The notes beneath the pieces were generated by a model. The model searched no databases, was not told the DNA's origin, and worked only from the letters and a program-made list of their open reading frames with translations. Positions 37,356 through 49,530 of a stretch of 64,000 bases of DNA are shown here, piece after piece (position 1 is the first letter of the stretch; the number at the start of each line of letters is the position of its first letter). The position numbers and the translations under genes are program-made. Source of the DNA: Hyalella azteca (Eukaryota > Arthropoda > Malacostraca > Amphipoda > Hyalellidae); the NCBI RefSeq assembly GCF_000764305.2, contig NW_025940926.1:234449-298448 (forward strand), given 5' to 3'.

Positions 37356-39202
37356 GTGTTTTGCAAATAAATTTGACCAAATTTACAGGTATTAATAGGT
37401 TATGACATTTAAATTGTCCTAACGACACAGCATTTTGGGTCTGTGAGTTAATATGCAATGCTAAAATTAATAATACAAATCTAAGGAGGAGTATATAGGA
37501 ACTTGTGTTTCGATCTCGCAGTTCAATATGCCTGCCTGAATTGTCCCGTCAAAAGACTGGAATGAATGTGTATGGTTTATTTTTTTATCCACAAAGAAAA
37601 ATACTAAAAAATTGCAAACTTGACAATAATTTAAATAACAGGCTCTTAATAACGCAGCCTATAAAAGATTATGGGCTCCACCTGAGAATAAAAGCAGTAC
37701 GTATTTAATTCAAAGAGCAAAAACAGAAATAAGAGCCAGAACTAATGGCAACTGCCGATTAACTAAAATCAGTGAGTTGAATTTGAAGTTAAAAAAAAAT
37801 TATAAAATGAATCGTCGGCTTGCTGCGTGTGTGTCATCCGCAACTGAGTTATGGTCAATTTTAATCCCCGTAGTTGATTTAGTTCTATGCTGGCTCTCGA
37901 CCAACCTGGCGAGAGAAATTTTTGGTACGTGTTGTAGTTATAGGAATCGTGTTCGGAATATTTATACGCTATTTCGAATTTTGTATGGTTATAGTCTTCG
38001 AAGTAAAATATTTTGTTAATCTCATGTGTAATAATATTTTTATACCTGTGCAATTATTTTAATATTGATCGTTGATTGTTCTTCAGGAACCGAATTTAAT
38101 AAGAAGATACGAAAAGTCATGTATTCAAAATCCTTCGAAACGAATGCTTCTTATGGAGCGCATCTATAACGGTAAACTAGCACATAATAAAACTGATAAT
38201 ATCATATTGCCAACAGTAACATATATACTATAACTAAATTGTTACTGTTTTTAACGGATAGCGACATTTCACGCTCAAAGAAAACCACTATGCTGACATT
38301 TGAAGTAGAACTGGGAATCACGGAATTTACTGAGAAAACTAGAAATCGCGGAAAAATATCAGAAATTAATTAAAAATTAATGTGATTAATTTTAAAAATT
38401 ACATGGTAATTTGTTAAAATATTTTACTCTCAAAAAAGCACTACTGCTTTCCCATTTCTAGATGAATATGGAGGAAGAACACCTCGGGTTAAAGATTTTT
38501 GATTGACTCCAATTTGTCAGTATAAATTAAATGAATCTTGCTTCTCTCAAACAGTAAAGTCAGTAGCGTCATATAAATCAATGCTATGATAAATTTATTT
38601 GAGTTAAACGTACACCACCCAAAATACCTCGAGTGCTCGATATAGTTTCGAAATCACAACGATAATAAAAGGATTCTCTGTAAAAAACGTAAAATACTTA
38701 ACTTAACTCTTCGCTACCTGTACATTACTAGTGACGTTACTATATAAATATAGTGTGCTTATTTCAAGGAAATGTTACTGTCGGGAATGAGGTCCAAAAT
38801 ATGTCTTCATTTTTAACACGGCATTAAGTTACATCATTGATGGTTATGTCGTGAGATAGAAAGGGTCTGGCTGCTCATTTAGTTTAACCTGTCTGAGGCT
38901 CCAATATATTCGGTTAAGGCCACATCGATATAAGGTCCACCGACTGCCCCGAAATATAATTACATGTTTTACCATAAGAATTTTCTGAAACGTGAAATAA
39001 GGTGTTATTGACAAAAAGCCTGCATTTTACATAGAAAGAAGGGATTTATACTCAAAATAATGAAGAAAGCAGACAACTGGACAGAATCCTACTGTGTGGG
39101 TTTGATAAGAAATTTGAAACTATTTCAGAGAAACGCCGTCGGTTATTTCATAAAATGTTCAATGCCTAGAAATATCAGTGATACATGATGAGTAAAAAAT
39201 TG

Positions 39203-39245
39203 GATCAGTACTCACTGCATTAGATCAGTACTCACTGCAGTGAGT
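39203..39245 (+). repeat. 20-bp direct repeat ending in a 16-bp palindrome
   Basis: GATCAGTACTCACTGCA occurs at 39203 and 39223. The second runs into the perfect palindrome ACTCACTGCAGTGAGT at 39230-39245. Confidence 0.8.
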
Positions 39246-39286
39246 GACAAAGCGCGCATTTTCTCGTCGACGAAAACGTGAAGTCA

Positions 39287-39340
39287 CGGACGGACGGACG
39301 GACGGACAGACAGACAGACAGACAAACGGACGGACGGACA
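39287..39340 (+). repeat. (GGAC)n/(AGAC)n microsatellite
   Basis: Interrupted tetranucleotide tract: GGAC units, then AGAC units, then GGAC again. Confidence 0.95.
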
Positions 39341-42300
39341 TGGCGAGCACAATAATGCATTTTTTCCATAAATGAGAAAAGGCTCTAAAAAGGCCGTTTG
39401 TAAGACGAAATGATAACCTGTCACGTGTGATTATACAGTCGGCTGGTTGCTGCAAACATGCATGGAACTGAGAAGTCGATGAAGATAACGATCGAATCGA
39501 AGGAAGGACTCGCTTCAAGATTTGTTAACGTACCTATTGCTGTACATTCAAATTTATTTTCACTTTTCACATTTAAATGAAGATCGTATCTGAATTTTTT
39601 GCTTGATGCCTGCAATATTGTTCGGATTTATTGTGTTCAATTCCTTTAATAAACTAGTGTTTATAGATTTTTTAAATATCTCATTTGTACTTGCATCAGT
39701 GTTTCGAATATCCATCCGTTAGGCTAACTATCCGATATGAGAGATTTTTTTTTGTTTCTCACCTTCACTTTAGTTATGAATTAAAAGACTTTATTGTAAC
39801 GCCTTTTTTCGCGTCTAGGCGCTGACTTAGCTTGAAATCCTTTCCTCCCATGTCTCTTGATGATCGACGACACGTTGAGCTGCGCGGTCGGCTTATGGTT
39901 TGCTGCCTCCTGATGAACGGCCAGGTTTTGATGACAGTGAGGACTTTCTCGCGGGAAGTTGGCTGGGGATCTTGGTCACAAATATCGGCTATTCATTTAA
40001 ATTTATCAAAAACAAGCTGGTGCATGTATGCAACTCATGAAAATTACTGTCGCCCACACCTACAATGTTTTAGTTTTCAATTCTTGAACTTTGTGATGTT
40101 TTATTTGCGTAAAATTTTGAGCTTAAAATTCAATTTTACTACTTGATTAAAGAAATATTATTTGCTATACCCATTTTACGTAATCTTTGTTTTCTGTGAG
40201 GCCAATGTAAATGTTTTTTTATTTATTGGTCAGAGTTGTAAACTAAAATTTTAGTCACTTGATCCGAAAAATTTGATTTTTTACAATTGCTTTCAGGCTT
40301 CGTTTTACTTTGTTTTGACCAAGGTTCATGTTTTCGAGCGACGTGTCGTACTCCGAAAGATATGCAGGTCTCTCTTATGGTCCCAAACATGGACGTTTCC
40401 ATGGATACGATGCGAAATCGAGTTAACCTCCCATTATGAAAACAAAATCGGTTTCAGGCGTCCCGTATTTTTGCATTTTAAGTGGAATACGAAATGTACA
40501 GAGATTGCAGTTATTCCCGCCTTTTGTGATGGGAAAAAATGTAATTGATATTGAGCATGCAGTGAATCTTGACTAATGTGCACAACAACAACCATTGGAA
40601 GTACAAGAACCTTACGACATTCTAGTCAGACAAATCAAAAATGAAATTGTTGAGTCCTCAAACATTTATGTATGGAACTCACCCCTGTTATATTCGCGTA
40701 ACATTTTATTTTATGTGGAACAACCCGTAAAGTTACTCATTTGTGCTGCACAGAAATTTTATCAATGTAGTTATCATGTTGTAATTAAATGTGCTTTGTG
40801 ATTTGTGAACATGAAATTCCATCCGGAGTTTTATCTCGCACACAGATTTCTTTGCGGACGTTCAGAAACTCAGTGCCATCGTCATGTTACAATTAACCAA
40901 ATAGTCAGGATTAAGACTTCAATTACCTCTTCAGCAAAAATTCTGCAAGTTCAGCTCTGATAAACATATTTTTTTAAATGTCAAAATCATGAATGTCAAC
41001 TATAAAGTAAACGTTACCGGTTATGCTTCTTCACAAATTAAAGTGAAAAAAGGCTCCCTAAAAGGCCCCTGGTTTGTGTTTGAGGCCACGTTATCATGCC
41101 CCTGCCAATCGCTAATCATCTGCCCATAGTTTCGTACATACATCACCACCTACCATGACTAAAAATTTAAATATGAACATTTACATGAAAGTTTCGACTC
41201 CGACAATGACATTTTCGCTCATTCCGGAATTTTTTTAAAGGATGGAAGTTACAATGTATGTTTAATTATTTAAGGTAACTTGATTAAATTGAATTAGATT
41301 GGATCTTAAATTGTTGTTCTTTTCATTTGTATACTTGAATTTGAATTATATGAAAAAATTTTTGCGCAGCGACCGCATTTTAATAAATTCCTCAAGTGTG
41401 ATTAACTATTCCAATATACAAAATTTTGAAGAATACATACAAGTTAATATATCTTATAATAGTTCATATTTTTGTATTGGTTTCAGAAACATATTCCAAT
41501 ATCGTATTCGAATTGCATTTGAAGTATGAGTGGCCTGACTATAGTCAGTTTTTTACAATAGCAAAAATTTTGTATATCTTCCTATTCTTGATTTAGTGTC
41601 GTTGCATTTCGTTCAAGGACGCTGCAATATTCATATTTTATATGCAAGCTACAGTGAGATCATCTGAGATTGAGAGCTCCATAAGTTTCCTGTGATACGC
41701 TTCGAAGCTCCCAACTATTTGCGCTGCGCAAACATTCTTTTTGATAGTCAAGCTACCCTATTCAAAATGTTAGCTGACAGAAAATCGTCCAACTTAAAAG
41801 AATCCAAAATTTTAAAGGCAAAGCTGTAGTCTCTGCATTAAATTTTCATTGTCCACACTCACGATATAATTCAATGTATTAAAACCTATTCACGAAACTA
41901 ACCCTTCGGGTATACAAGCATTATAGCGTCGGTAACTGTAAGTTATCCTTGTATGCTGTAGACCTGAAGTGAATAGCAATGCTAACTGTCATATGCACTC
42001 ACAGACACACATAATTTCCAATGAAATACAAGGCATGGGATGCGCTCGCGCCATGTAAGCGTAAGCTGGCCCGCAGGCGGCAGCGAAGTGATCTTGTATT
42101 ATGTAGGTGGAGTGGCTGTTGGGGCTGATGAGACCTGCTAACTCTTCCTAAGTACCTTTCTAATAGACCATAACTCCTTCTCACCAAACTCCTTCGCTTC
42201 CTTAACTATATTGCCGCGTTTTTTTTAACGGGAACCGCTATTACCGCTCAGCAGTGAACCTGCAGTGTTTACTTAAAACGTTGCTGCGCATCCATGCTGA

Positions 42301-42830
42301 AATTCTGCGTCGATTTATCTGTGGACGACCAACGGCTGGGGTTTTGGTTGGGAATTCTAGGGTAACTCTGATTTTCTTGTTCAGGTAGATCTAAATATGG
42401 TCCACTTAGTGAACCAAAGATTACTCACAGCCTGATTCAGATGTTATCTTACTTTAGTTATTACAGTATCACTATTCATGCATAGTTGTGATAGGCAATA
42501 TTGAACACATCTACTTATTAGTTGACGCAGACGCTGATAGAGAGATAGATAAAATATTTTATGCTGTTTGATAATGTAGAAGATTATCTATTGATCTAAA
42601 GTTATAAGGGTAGAGGAATCGAACTATCCTTATAATTAATTAACGCTAAGCTAGTTAAGTGAAAGCTGACCTATATTAATTTGTGTCTATTGAATAATTC
42701 TTTCACCGCAAATTGCATCACAATGATAAAATAACAGAACTGGATACAATGATTTGTCTGACTAAGATCAAGAATTTTATCACGTAAATTAGATGATTCA
42801 TTGTGTTTATTGCCCCTTTTATAGTGTTGT

Positions 42831-43062
42831 ATATGCAATATCCATTTATTTGTCCCTGTCACAAATAATTGAACGTATACCTATTCAACAAAATCAATTC
42901 CTAATTGAAACTGTTTCAACGTGATTTGCATGGCGGAGAGTAGGCGTGTATATGCAATATCTATTTATTTTTCCTTATTACAAATAATTGAACGTCCATT
43001 CAACAAAATCAACTTCTAATTGAAATTGTTTCAACATCAATTGCGTGGAGGAGAGTAGGCGT
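42831..43062 (+). repeat. ~119-bp tandem duplication
   Basis: Copies start ATATGCAATATCCATTTATT at 42831 and ATATGCAATATCTATTTATT at 42950. Both contain ACAAATAATTGAACGT, TTCAACAAAATCAA, TGTTTCAAC and GGAGAGTAGGCGT. The second copy has a short deletion after AACGT. This duplication abuts the composite element to its right. Confidence 0.9.
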
Positions 43063-43193
43063 TAGAAGCCTAACGTATACACGCTACTACCCACGCACCA
43101 AATGTTGTTGCTGTAAGACAACGTCCCGTGGACCATCCCATGGTGTTGCTGGTGTGACTCAGCCGCGCGCCGGCGATAACGCGACCGCTGCAA

Positions 43194-43386
43194 CCCAGTG
43201 AAAATTTAAGAAGCTGGGGCGACTCTAAATTTTGTTACCCAGTGAAAATTTATAGACGCGGCAGCTTCTGATTTGGATTACTAGAAGCTGGGGCGCCTCT
43301 AAATTTTGTTACCCAGTGAAAATTTACAGACGCGGCAGCTTCTGATTTGGATTATAAGAACCTGGGGGCGACTCTAAATTTTGTTA
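43194..43386 (+). repeat. Iterated terminal repeat of the composite element, left end
   Basis: Roughly 2.5 copies of a ~74-bp unit are present (starts at 43194, truncated, then 43238 and 43312). Each contains its own small inverted motif, CAGCTTCTGAT ... AGAAGCTG. Confidence 0.85.
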
Positions 43387-43483
43387 AGGAAGCTGCGTCG
43401 GGAGCTGCGATGATGGCGAGAGCGGACAACTTTGGAGACTTGTAAACAAGTCCTCGTAGATTGAAGGACTTCTTGGTAGATAT

Positions 43484-44080
43484 TAGTTCATAGTGAACAT
43501 AAGTTCTAGTAACCGTGAGTTCTTAGTAACCAGGAGTTCTTAGTAGCCAGGAGTTCTTAGAAAATATGAGTTCTTAGTAAATATGAGTTCTTAGTAAATA
43601 TGAGTTCTTAGTAAATATGAGTTATTAGTAAATATGAGTTCCTAGTAAACATGAGTTCTTAGCAACCATGAGTTCTTAGTAACAACCATGAGTTCTTAGT
43701 AACCAGGAGTTCTTAGTAACCAGGAGTTCTTAGTAACCAGGAGTTCTTAGTAACCAGGAGTTCTTAGTAACCAGGAGTTCTTAGTAAATGTGAGTTCTTA
43801 GTAACCAAGAGGTTCTTAGTAAACACAAGTTCTTACTAACCGTGAGTTCTTGGTAACCATAAGTTTTTAGTAACCATGACTTATTAGTAAAATAGGATTT
43901 CTTAGTAACCATGACTTCTTAGTAAATATGAGTTCTTAGCAAACATATTGTCATAGTAAATATCACTTCTTAGCAAACAACATATTGTCATGGTAAATAT
44001 GAGTTCTTAGTAAACATGTTGTCTTAGTAAATATGGCTAATAAGTAGATATGACTTCTTGATAAACATGACGTCATCGTA
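43484..44080 (+). repeat. 17-bp minisatellite, about 34 units
   Basis: The unit is GAGTTCTTAGTAACCAG or GAGTTCTTAGTAAATAT. Variants are clustered: AAATAT units near 43560-43640, ACCAG units near 43690-43790, and diverged AACATGTTGTC types toward the right end. The pattern shows local spread of variants. This is the longest tandem array in the window. Confidence 0.93.
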
Positions 44081-44182
44081 AATAATACCGAATGTTCATG
44101 ATGATTACTTATTTTTACTGGACTTGATTAGTTGGACTGAAATTTTCTCTATGGACATTGGTTTTTAATTTTAAACATATAT

Positions 44183-44233
44183 TTTAACATATAACACACT
44201 TTAACACATAACACACTTTAACATATGTAACAA
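44183..44233 (+). repeat. 17-bp repeat, three units
   Basis: TTTAACAYATAACACAC-type units run three times. Same period as the nearby array but unrelated sequence. Confidence 0.75.
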
Positions 44234-45261
44234 CCACTTATATATTTTTCCTATACACGACATGAATTTTATGCGAGCATAAATTCTTTGAAAAAAAAGA
44301 ATTCTTTGGCAACAGGTAGATTTTTTAGTGCGAAATCCTATTGATAAACGTGTCTTATCAGTATAACTGCTTTCATCGTTGACAAGACAGCATTAAAAGC
44401 ATGACAACATTGCGAGTGGTGATTTGTTTGTGAAGCATCACGAATCTAATATGTATATTATCAGAAGCATATCTTCCTCATGAATATGATTTCGTCATGA
44501 GCATGACTAATTTATCTTCTAATCTTATCTTCTATCTTAAGAGCTTATAAGTAGAAATTAATTTTGCATGAGCATGATCTATTCGTATACAGAATTTTAG
44601 TTTTCTGTATTTTAGATTGCAATAATTTTCCTCTAGATAATTCCTGCAAGAACTTCTCCTGGAACCGAGTGTTCTTAGACATTATCTCATCTAATATACC
44701 ATTTTGTTCCATTGTATCCTAATGAATGTGATAATTTCTAAATTTTATTTCCATTTATTTACAAGTCTGTGAAAACTGTATTGTAAGTTGATACTTTAAT
44801 GCTGATAATAATTGCGATGACAGCTTATCAACTCTACTGAGCAGGCACTGACTGGGGGGTTCAACGTACTCTCAATTTGAACTATTTTTTGAATTATTTA
44901 TATTTTGAAATGATGTTAAATAAATTACCTGCTCGCCAAGCATGCATTTATTTCCATTAAATTGCTACCAGATGATAATCTTAACACCTGCAAACTAAAC
45001 TTAAAAATACAAATTGATCTCAATTGTCTTTATTGAACAAACTTATTGGTGTGACCACTGAATTAATGATAAGATTTCAATCCATCAACAAAAAGTGAAT
45101 GGTAAGATTTCAATTCATCAATACCCCTCCAAGTCTCGCAGTGTTTATAATTGAATTTATAAATGAATTTGGTATATGACTAGGTATTTATATTACTACT
45201 ATGCAGTTTTGCACCATGTGGCTTTAGATGTCCATTATATAAAACTTATAGTGTTCTGGGA

Positions 45262-45301
45262 GCTCCCAAATAATAACGGTATACAGCTATTATTTGGGAG
45301 C
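45262..45301. repeat. 14-bp inverted repeat GCTCCCAAATAATA
   Basis: Perfect arms at 45262-45275 and 45288-45301 enclose 12 bp. The motif GGGAGCTCCCAAATA recurs at about 45523 and 45698, so it marks the junctions of the 170-bp duplication. Confidence 0.85.
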
Positions 45302-45369
45302 CTCGAGAGAGCGGTTGACGCTACGTATCCGTCGCAGAGCGCCAAAACGACGGTGGTGACTTTGGCGAT

Positions 45370-45712
45370 GGGATTGTTTATAGAAAGTTCCGAGTTCGAA
45401 AACTAGAACTGAATGATGCACATAAACCCCATAATTAGGTAAAACCCTCGCTTCATTAAAATATCCTCGCCTCATTTAAATATATATTCATTTAATGTGC
45501 ATTATTGGAACTAATTGTGTCCTGGGAGCTCCCAAATAAGGGATTGTTTATAGAAAGTTCCGAGTTCGAAAACTAGAACTGAATGATGCACATAAACCCC
45601 ATAATTAGGTAAAACCCTCGCTTCATTAAAATATATCCTCGCCTCATTTAAATATATATTCATTTAATGTGCATTATTGGAACTAATTGTGTCCTGGGAG
45701 CTCCCAAATAGT
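45370..45712 (+). repeat. ~170-bp tandem duplication
   Basis: GGGATTGTTTATAGAAAGTT starts at 45370 and 45540. The two copies match through CCATAATTAGGTAAAACCCT, the ATATATTCATTTAATGTGC block and CTGGGAGCTCCCAAATA, differing by a 2-bp insertion in the second. Near-identity indicates a young event inside the left arm of the composite element. Confidence 0.93.
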
Positions 45713-46493
45713 AGCGGTATAATACGGCATTTAATGTGCCTTGGGAGGTCATTGCATTAGTACGGCATGGCGCTGCCCTCAGCCCTAATATTAACCTTTT
45801 TTTGCGATTGAAAGACTCGAGCACGACTACAGCCTCCTTATGGCTGTGCTGCCCTGACAGAGCACTTCTTATAAAAGGCGCTCCCGAGATAACCCAATAT
45901 TTATTGGCTAATTTCTCGCTATGGCGACCTCCCTCCTCTGCTGCACTTCATATTTGTGGGCTTCGCAATGATCGCGAGATGGCCACTTCTTGTCCACCCT
46001 TACTTGGAACTCTGACTTTCTTTTCTATTGTGTAGCATGTGTCTCACTTAACCATTTCGCTCACTGGAATGCCAATCTCTCGGTCTTCATTCATAAGCCG
46101 TCCACTACAACTGAAACCGTCCACTTATAATTTAAGAGAGTAGCTCATGACCTTTCTTGTGTACGTCATACGCTCGTACAGCTCATCACTATCCTGAGTG
46201 GATACTGCAAAAACAATCATTTAATGAAACAAAAACAGTTCATTCAGCATTGGTGTTGCGTGATCATAAAAAAAGAAAGCTATGAATTTATGGAACTCTC
46301 ACTGGATACTTGAGCTCAAAGAGATGAAGGATTTAGTTGCACTCGATATTGTTTAAGCATTCCGGAACGCCTCATAATCTTTAAAAAAAATTGACCTCAC
46401 TACATCAACCTCATAATGGTCTTTGCATAAATCACATGTAAAAAATTCCACGTGTGAAAATTCCATACTTCAAAAATAAAAGAAGCTGAATAT

Positions 46494-46773
46494 GCGAGGA
46501 TATTTGGTTGCATGGCAAGGGTTTTAACTAATTATGGTGTTTATGTGCATCATTTACTTCTGGTTTACATTTGATTGGACTCTGAACTCTCTATAAACAA
46601 TCCCATTTTCATAGTCACGCCCCACCGTCGTTTTGGCGCTCTACGCCGGATACGTAGCGTCAGCCGCTCTCTAGGCTAGTCTCCAAGACCTTTGTACCCT
46701 AACGAAATTTAGAGTCGCCCCAGCTTCTGGTTATCTAAATCAGAAGCTGACGCGTCTGTAAATTTTCACTGGG
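46494..46773 (-). repeat. Right inverted arm of the composite element
   Basis: Read on the minus strand from 46773 it gives CCCAGTGAAAATTTACAGAC, then TCAGCTTCTGATT, AGAAGCTGGGGCGACTCTAA and, further in, GAGAGCGGCTGACGCTACGT and ATGGGATTGTTTATAGAGAG. This combines in one continuous arm the pieces that are split apart on the left side, so it best shows the original order. Confidence 0.8.
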
Positions 46774-48723
46774 ATATAAGTGGCGCTCGTTCTGACTAGA
46801 TTGGACTCTAGCAATGCCAGAATTTATGGACTTCCGGCCACTTAATAATAAGGTCCACTTCGTTATGAACGCTGCTATATACGCTACTCATGTGTAATAA
46901 GCAAAAATTCGTACAGCCTGTGAATCGAGTGCTTCCTCATTTTTATCCCTTCTCATCATTTCTCGTGTCTATCTAGTTTATGTTATGTATTAAACTTATG
47001 TGTAACGGGCCCTCGAAGTTTGTTTGAACCAGACGACACGATAACTACTTCGTAAAATAGTGACACTTGTTACCTGGGGGGATTTAGGTCTAAGGTTGAA
47101 TATTAATTTAACGAATCGCGACTAGTCTTCAATTTCATACTATGATGCAACACGCTGTAAATTATTCCCGTAAATATAATTTTGTTATACTCACGCTATT
47201 TGTGATGGAAATTCATCAGCAACATAATTAAACGAACGATATTTCTTAAGGTGAAGTTGAACGGATCGGCTCGTGTAAATGAGATATTATTTAATATAGG
47301 CTTCGTTATTTTCTACGATTGAATTCATTGAGTAAATAGCGTTCTGTCTGTCTTCTTATTTGTACGGTGTTAAGTTACAATGCAATAACATGAACCTTTT
47401 TGTTAAATTTGGCTTATGTGCGAACGTATTACGAGATGAGATGAAATATTTGAGTTGTTGAACATAGTTAATTAGCAGTGCGATGTGACTGCAATTAAGA
47501 ACCATTGAAGTCATCTGCTATATAGGCTTATATAAATAAAGAATTAAATCACAAAAATGAATAAATATATTCGTAAGCTCCTGTTAACCAGGAAATAATT
47601 CCACTATGCAAATATTGGTCGAGTTATATGTGGCCCATAAGTCCTGAAACAGCTGACAAGAACTAATCCACCCTTTATTGTCACTTGGATTTCACGTGAG
47701 TTCATATGGCGCTGCGGTATTAAGCCTGGCGCCTGTCCACAACCCCATTGACAATGTGAAGGTAATTCCCCTGCATTAGGTTTGTCTGGGGTACAGTAAC
47801 TCTATTAAGGAAGCCTAGGCTCTGTCATCGCCCACACGATCAATATCGGTCAATCTGCACCGCTTTGTTTTCGGTCGCTTGTCGCTGACAGAATCGCATC
47901 GTAAGATTGAGACGAATGTGCCCTAATATTCGGCAGATACTAATTGCTTTGTTTCGAGTTGGCTGTTGTTCATTTGGTGCAGCACGGCCATCTGCTTCTC
48001 TTGTTCAGCCTTACTGAAAAAAAGACGCGGCATATCGACGTCTTATTTGCCGCCCATTGTGCGGCTCCGAGTTTCATTTGGAAATTGCTTTACCGGAACT
48101 TTTAATTACGTTGGGACGTAACGGTGACCATAACTTATTCTTAGTGCATTGTTTCTCAAATTCATTCGCGTAAATAGTTCAGATGTAATTTCTGAGACCT
48201 GCAAAGTATTGGCGAAGTTGCGGTGTTGGTGTTACTCTTAATCGCGCTCTTTGAGGAGTGCGATCGGACTTTCTCGAGGAGTTCACTCCCAATATACATT
48301 TTACTTAGATTTTAATATTAGAAGTTAGTAATTTTTTTAAATTGGTCAATAAATTTTTTATTGAATTATTAAAGATAACAATTATTACGAGGAACTTAAT
48401 CTAACGCAGTTTTAAACTAAGTTTTCTCAAAAAAAATCTTTTATTGAACTTATCCCAAGTTAGATTAAAAAGGGTTATTAGACGACGATGAAAACTTCTT
48501 TCAAAACAAGGAATTAGATTTATTATCGTATCATAATGCGTATGCTGTTACTAAAACATAATTAGAAATATATTTCTGCGTACTTTTTGTAGTAGAATAC
48601 ATATGCACGCGCTTACTCGCGACGTGATTATATCTGTAATGCAAGATTACTTTCAGAACCCTGATAGAAATTTTATGAACAAGTACGAGAGCATGCAGAT
48701 GTTATCACTTGTAGAAAGTTTCT

Positions 48724-48751
48724 GCTTATCCTATTATTAAGGAGGATAAGC
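48724..48751. repeat. Hairpin GCTTATCC...GGATAAGC
   Basis: Eight-bp perfect arms flank TATTATTAAGGA. The core ATCCTATTATTAAGGAGGAT recurs 68 bp to the right (48796), so the hairpin segment was partly duplicated. Confidence 0.75.
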
Positions 48752-48826
48752 AGGAGGATATTATATATATTATAATAGTAATAATTATAATTATTATCCT
48801 ATTATTAAGGAGGATATTATTATTAT

Positions 48827-48857
48827 TATTACGCCGCCATCATTTGGCGGCGTAATA
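48827..48857. repeat. 13-bp GC-cored hairpin with 5-nt loop
   Basis: TATTACGCCGCCA and TGGCGGCGTAATA are perfect complements around TCATT. It stands out in very AT-rich sequence and is not followed by a T run, and bacterial-type termination would be out of place here. Confidence 0.85.
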
Positions 48858-49512
48858 TTTGTTTTTCTATTATTTTTGTTGCTTGGGCTGCGTCACTAAT
48901 TAAGATGTTATTTTTAATCTAATATTTACTACATAAACACTCAAAAATGTAAATGAGTTTACTTGGAAGTAGCCTAATCTGCAACTTTTGGTAAAGACAA
49001 GTAATGCAAATCTTGAAAATTAATAACCATAATTTTTCGATTGATTTAGTCATCTCTTATTCATCTTTGTAGAAACAAAACTATGTTTATTTATGCGTAT
49101 CACGGTTTTTACATCGAATAACTTTTTCGAGTTTTTTTCCTATCCTGCAATATTTCTCAAGCTGCAATGGATAGTTCATCCTCTATTTCTATCTGCACAT
49201 GCTCGTCTTGTTTAAATTTTCGTCCTAGATTATAAAGAAAAGCTCAAATTTTTTTGCATTATTTTGAAATTTTGCGACAACTTTAGAAATCCGCCTTTAA
49301 GAAAGCAAATCTTCTAAAGTGAATTAAATGGGTGAATTAAATGAGGCTGAGCGTTTTTCTGCAACTCATTATATTTTTGTTATGAAACTAAATTTCGTTC
49401 GCTGTGCTGAACACTTGGTTTAGATAATAATAGTAAAAAGATAATAACGTACGCAGCATTGAAAAGCGAAGAAACGAACTCGCGTACTTATTTAACGCGA
49501 TCTCGCATTCAG

Positions 49513-49530
49513 TACAGGGGTTGGATAAAC
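49513..49530 (+). mobile_element. Tc1-like terminal repeat remnant
   Basis: TACAGGGGTTGGATAAAC matches the outer bases of the Tc1-like end at 3330-3376 (TACAGGGGTTGGACAAAA) at 15 of 18 positions, and begins with the TA target dinucleotide. No transposase sequence is recognisable beside it. It is only a solo end. Confidence 0.5.

Larger units (their letters stand above)
43194..46773. mobile_element. Composite inverted-repeat (foldback-like) element
   Basis: The left end carries CCCAGTGAAAATTTA at 43194, 43238 and 43312, followed by AGACGCGGCAGCTTCTGATT, AGAAGCTGGGGCG and CTCTAAATTTTGTTA. The same ordered set occurs inverted once at 46773-46690. A further inverted pair is 45301-45478 with about 46494-46668; it includes GAGAGCGG, GACGCTACGTATCC, GCGCCAAAACGACGGTGG and ATGGGATTGTTTATAGA. 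The element therefore has long, modular inverted ends with iterated motifs, as in foldback-type elements. The left arm is interrupted by the 17-bp minisatellite and other sequence. No transposase is visible; the 99-residue frame at 45736-46035 has no homology I recognise. No clear target duplication flanks the ends. Confidence 0.7.

Noticed and set aside
43484..44080. Regularly repeated units considered as a CRISPR-like array
   Set aside because: Units are contiguous 17-bp repeats without unique spacers, in eukaryotic intron sequence.
45736..46035. 99-residue + strand frame inside the composite element, considered as a transposase remnant
   Set aside because: No catalytic or DNA-binding motif is visible and the length is too short for a transposase.
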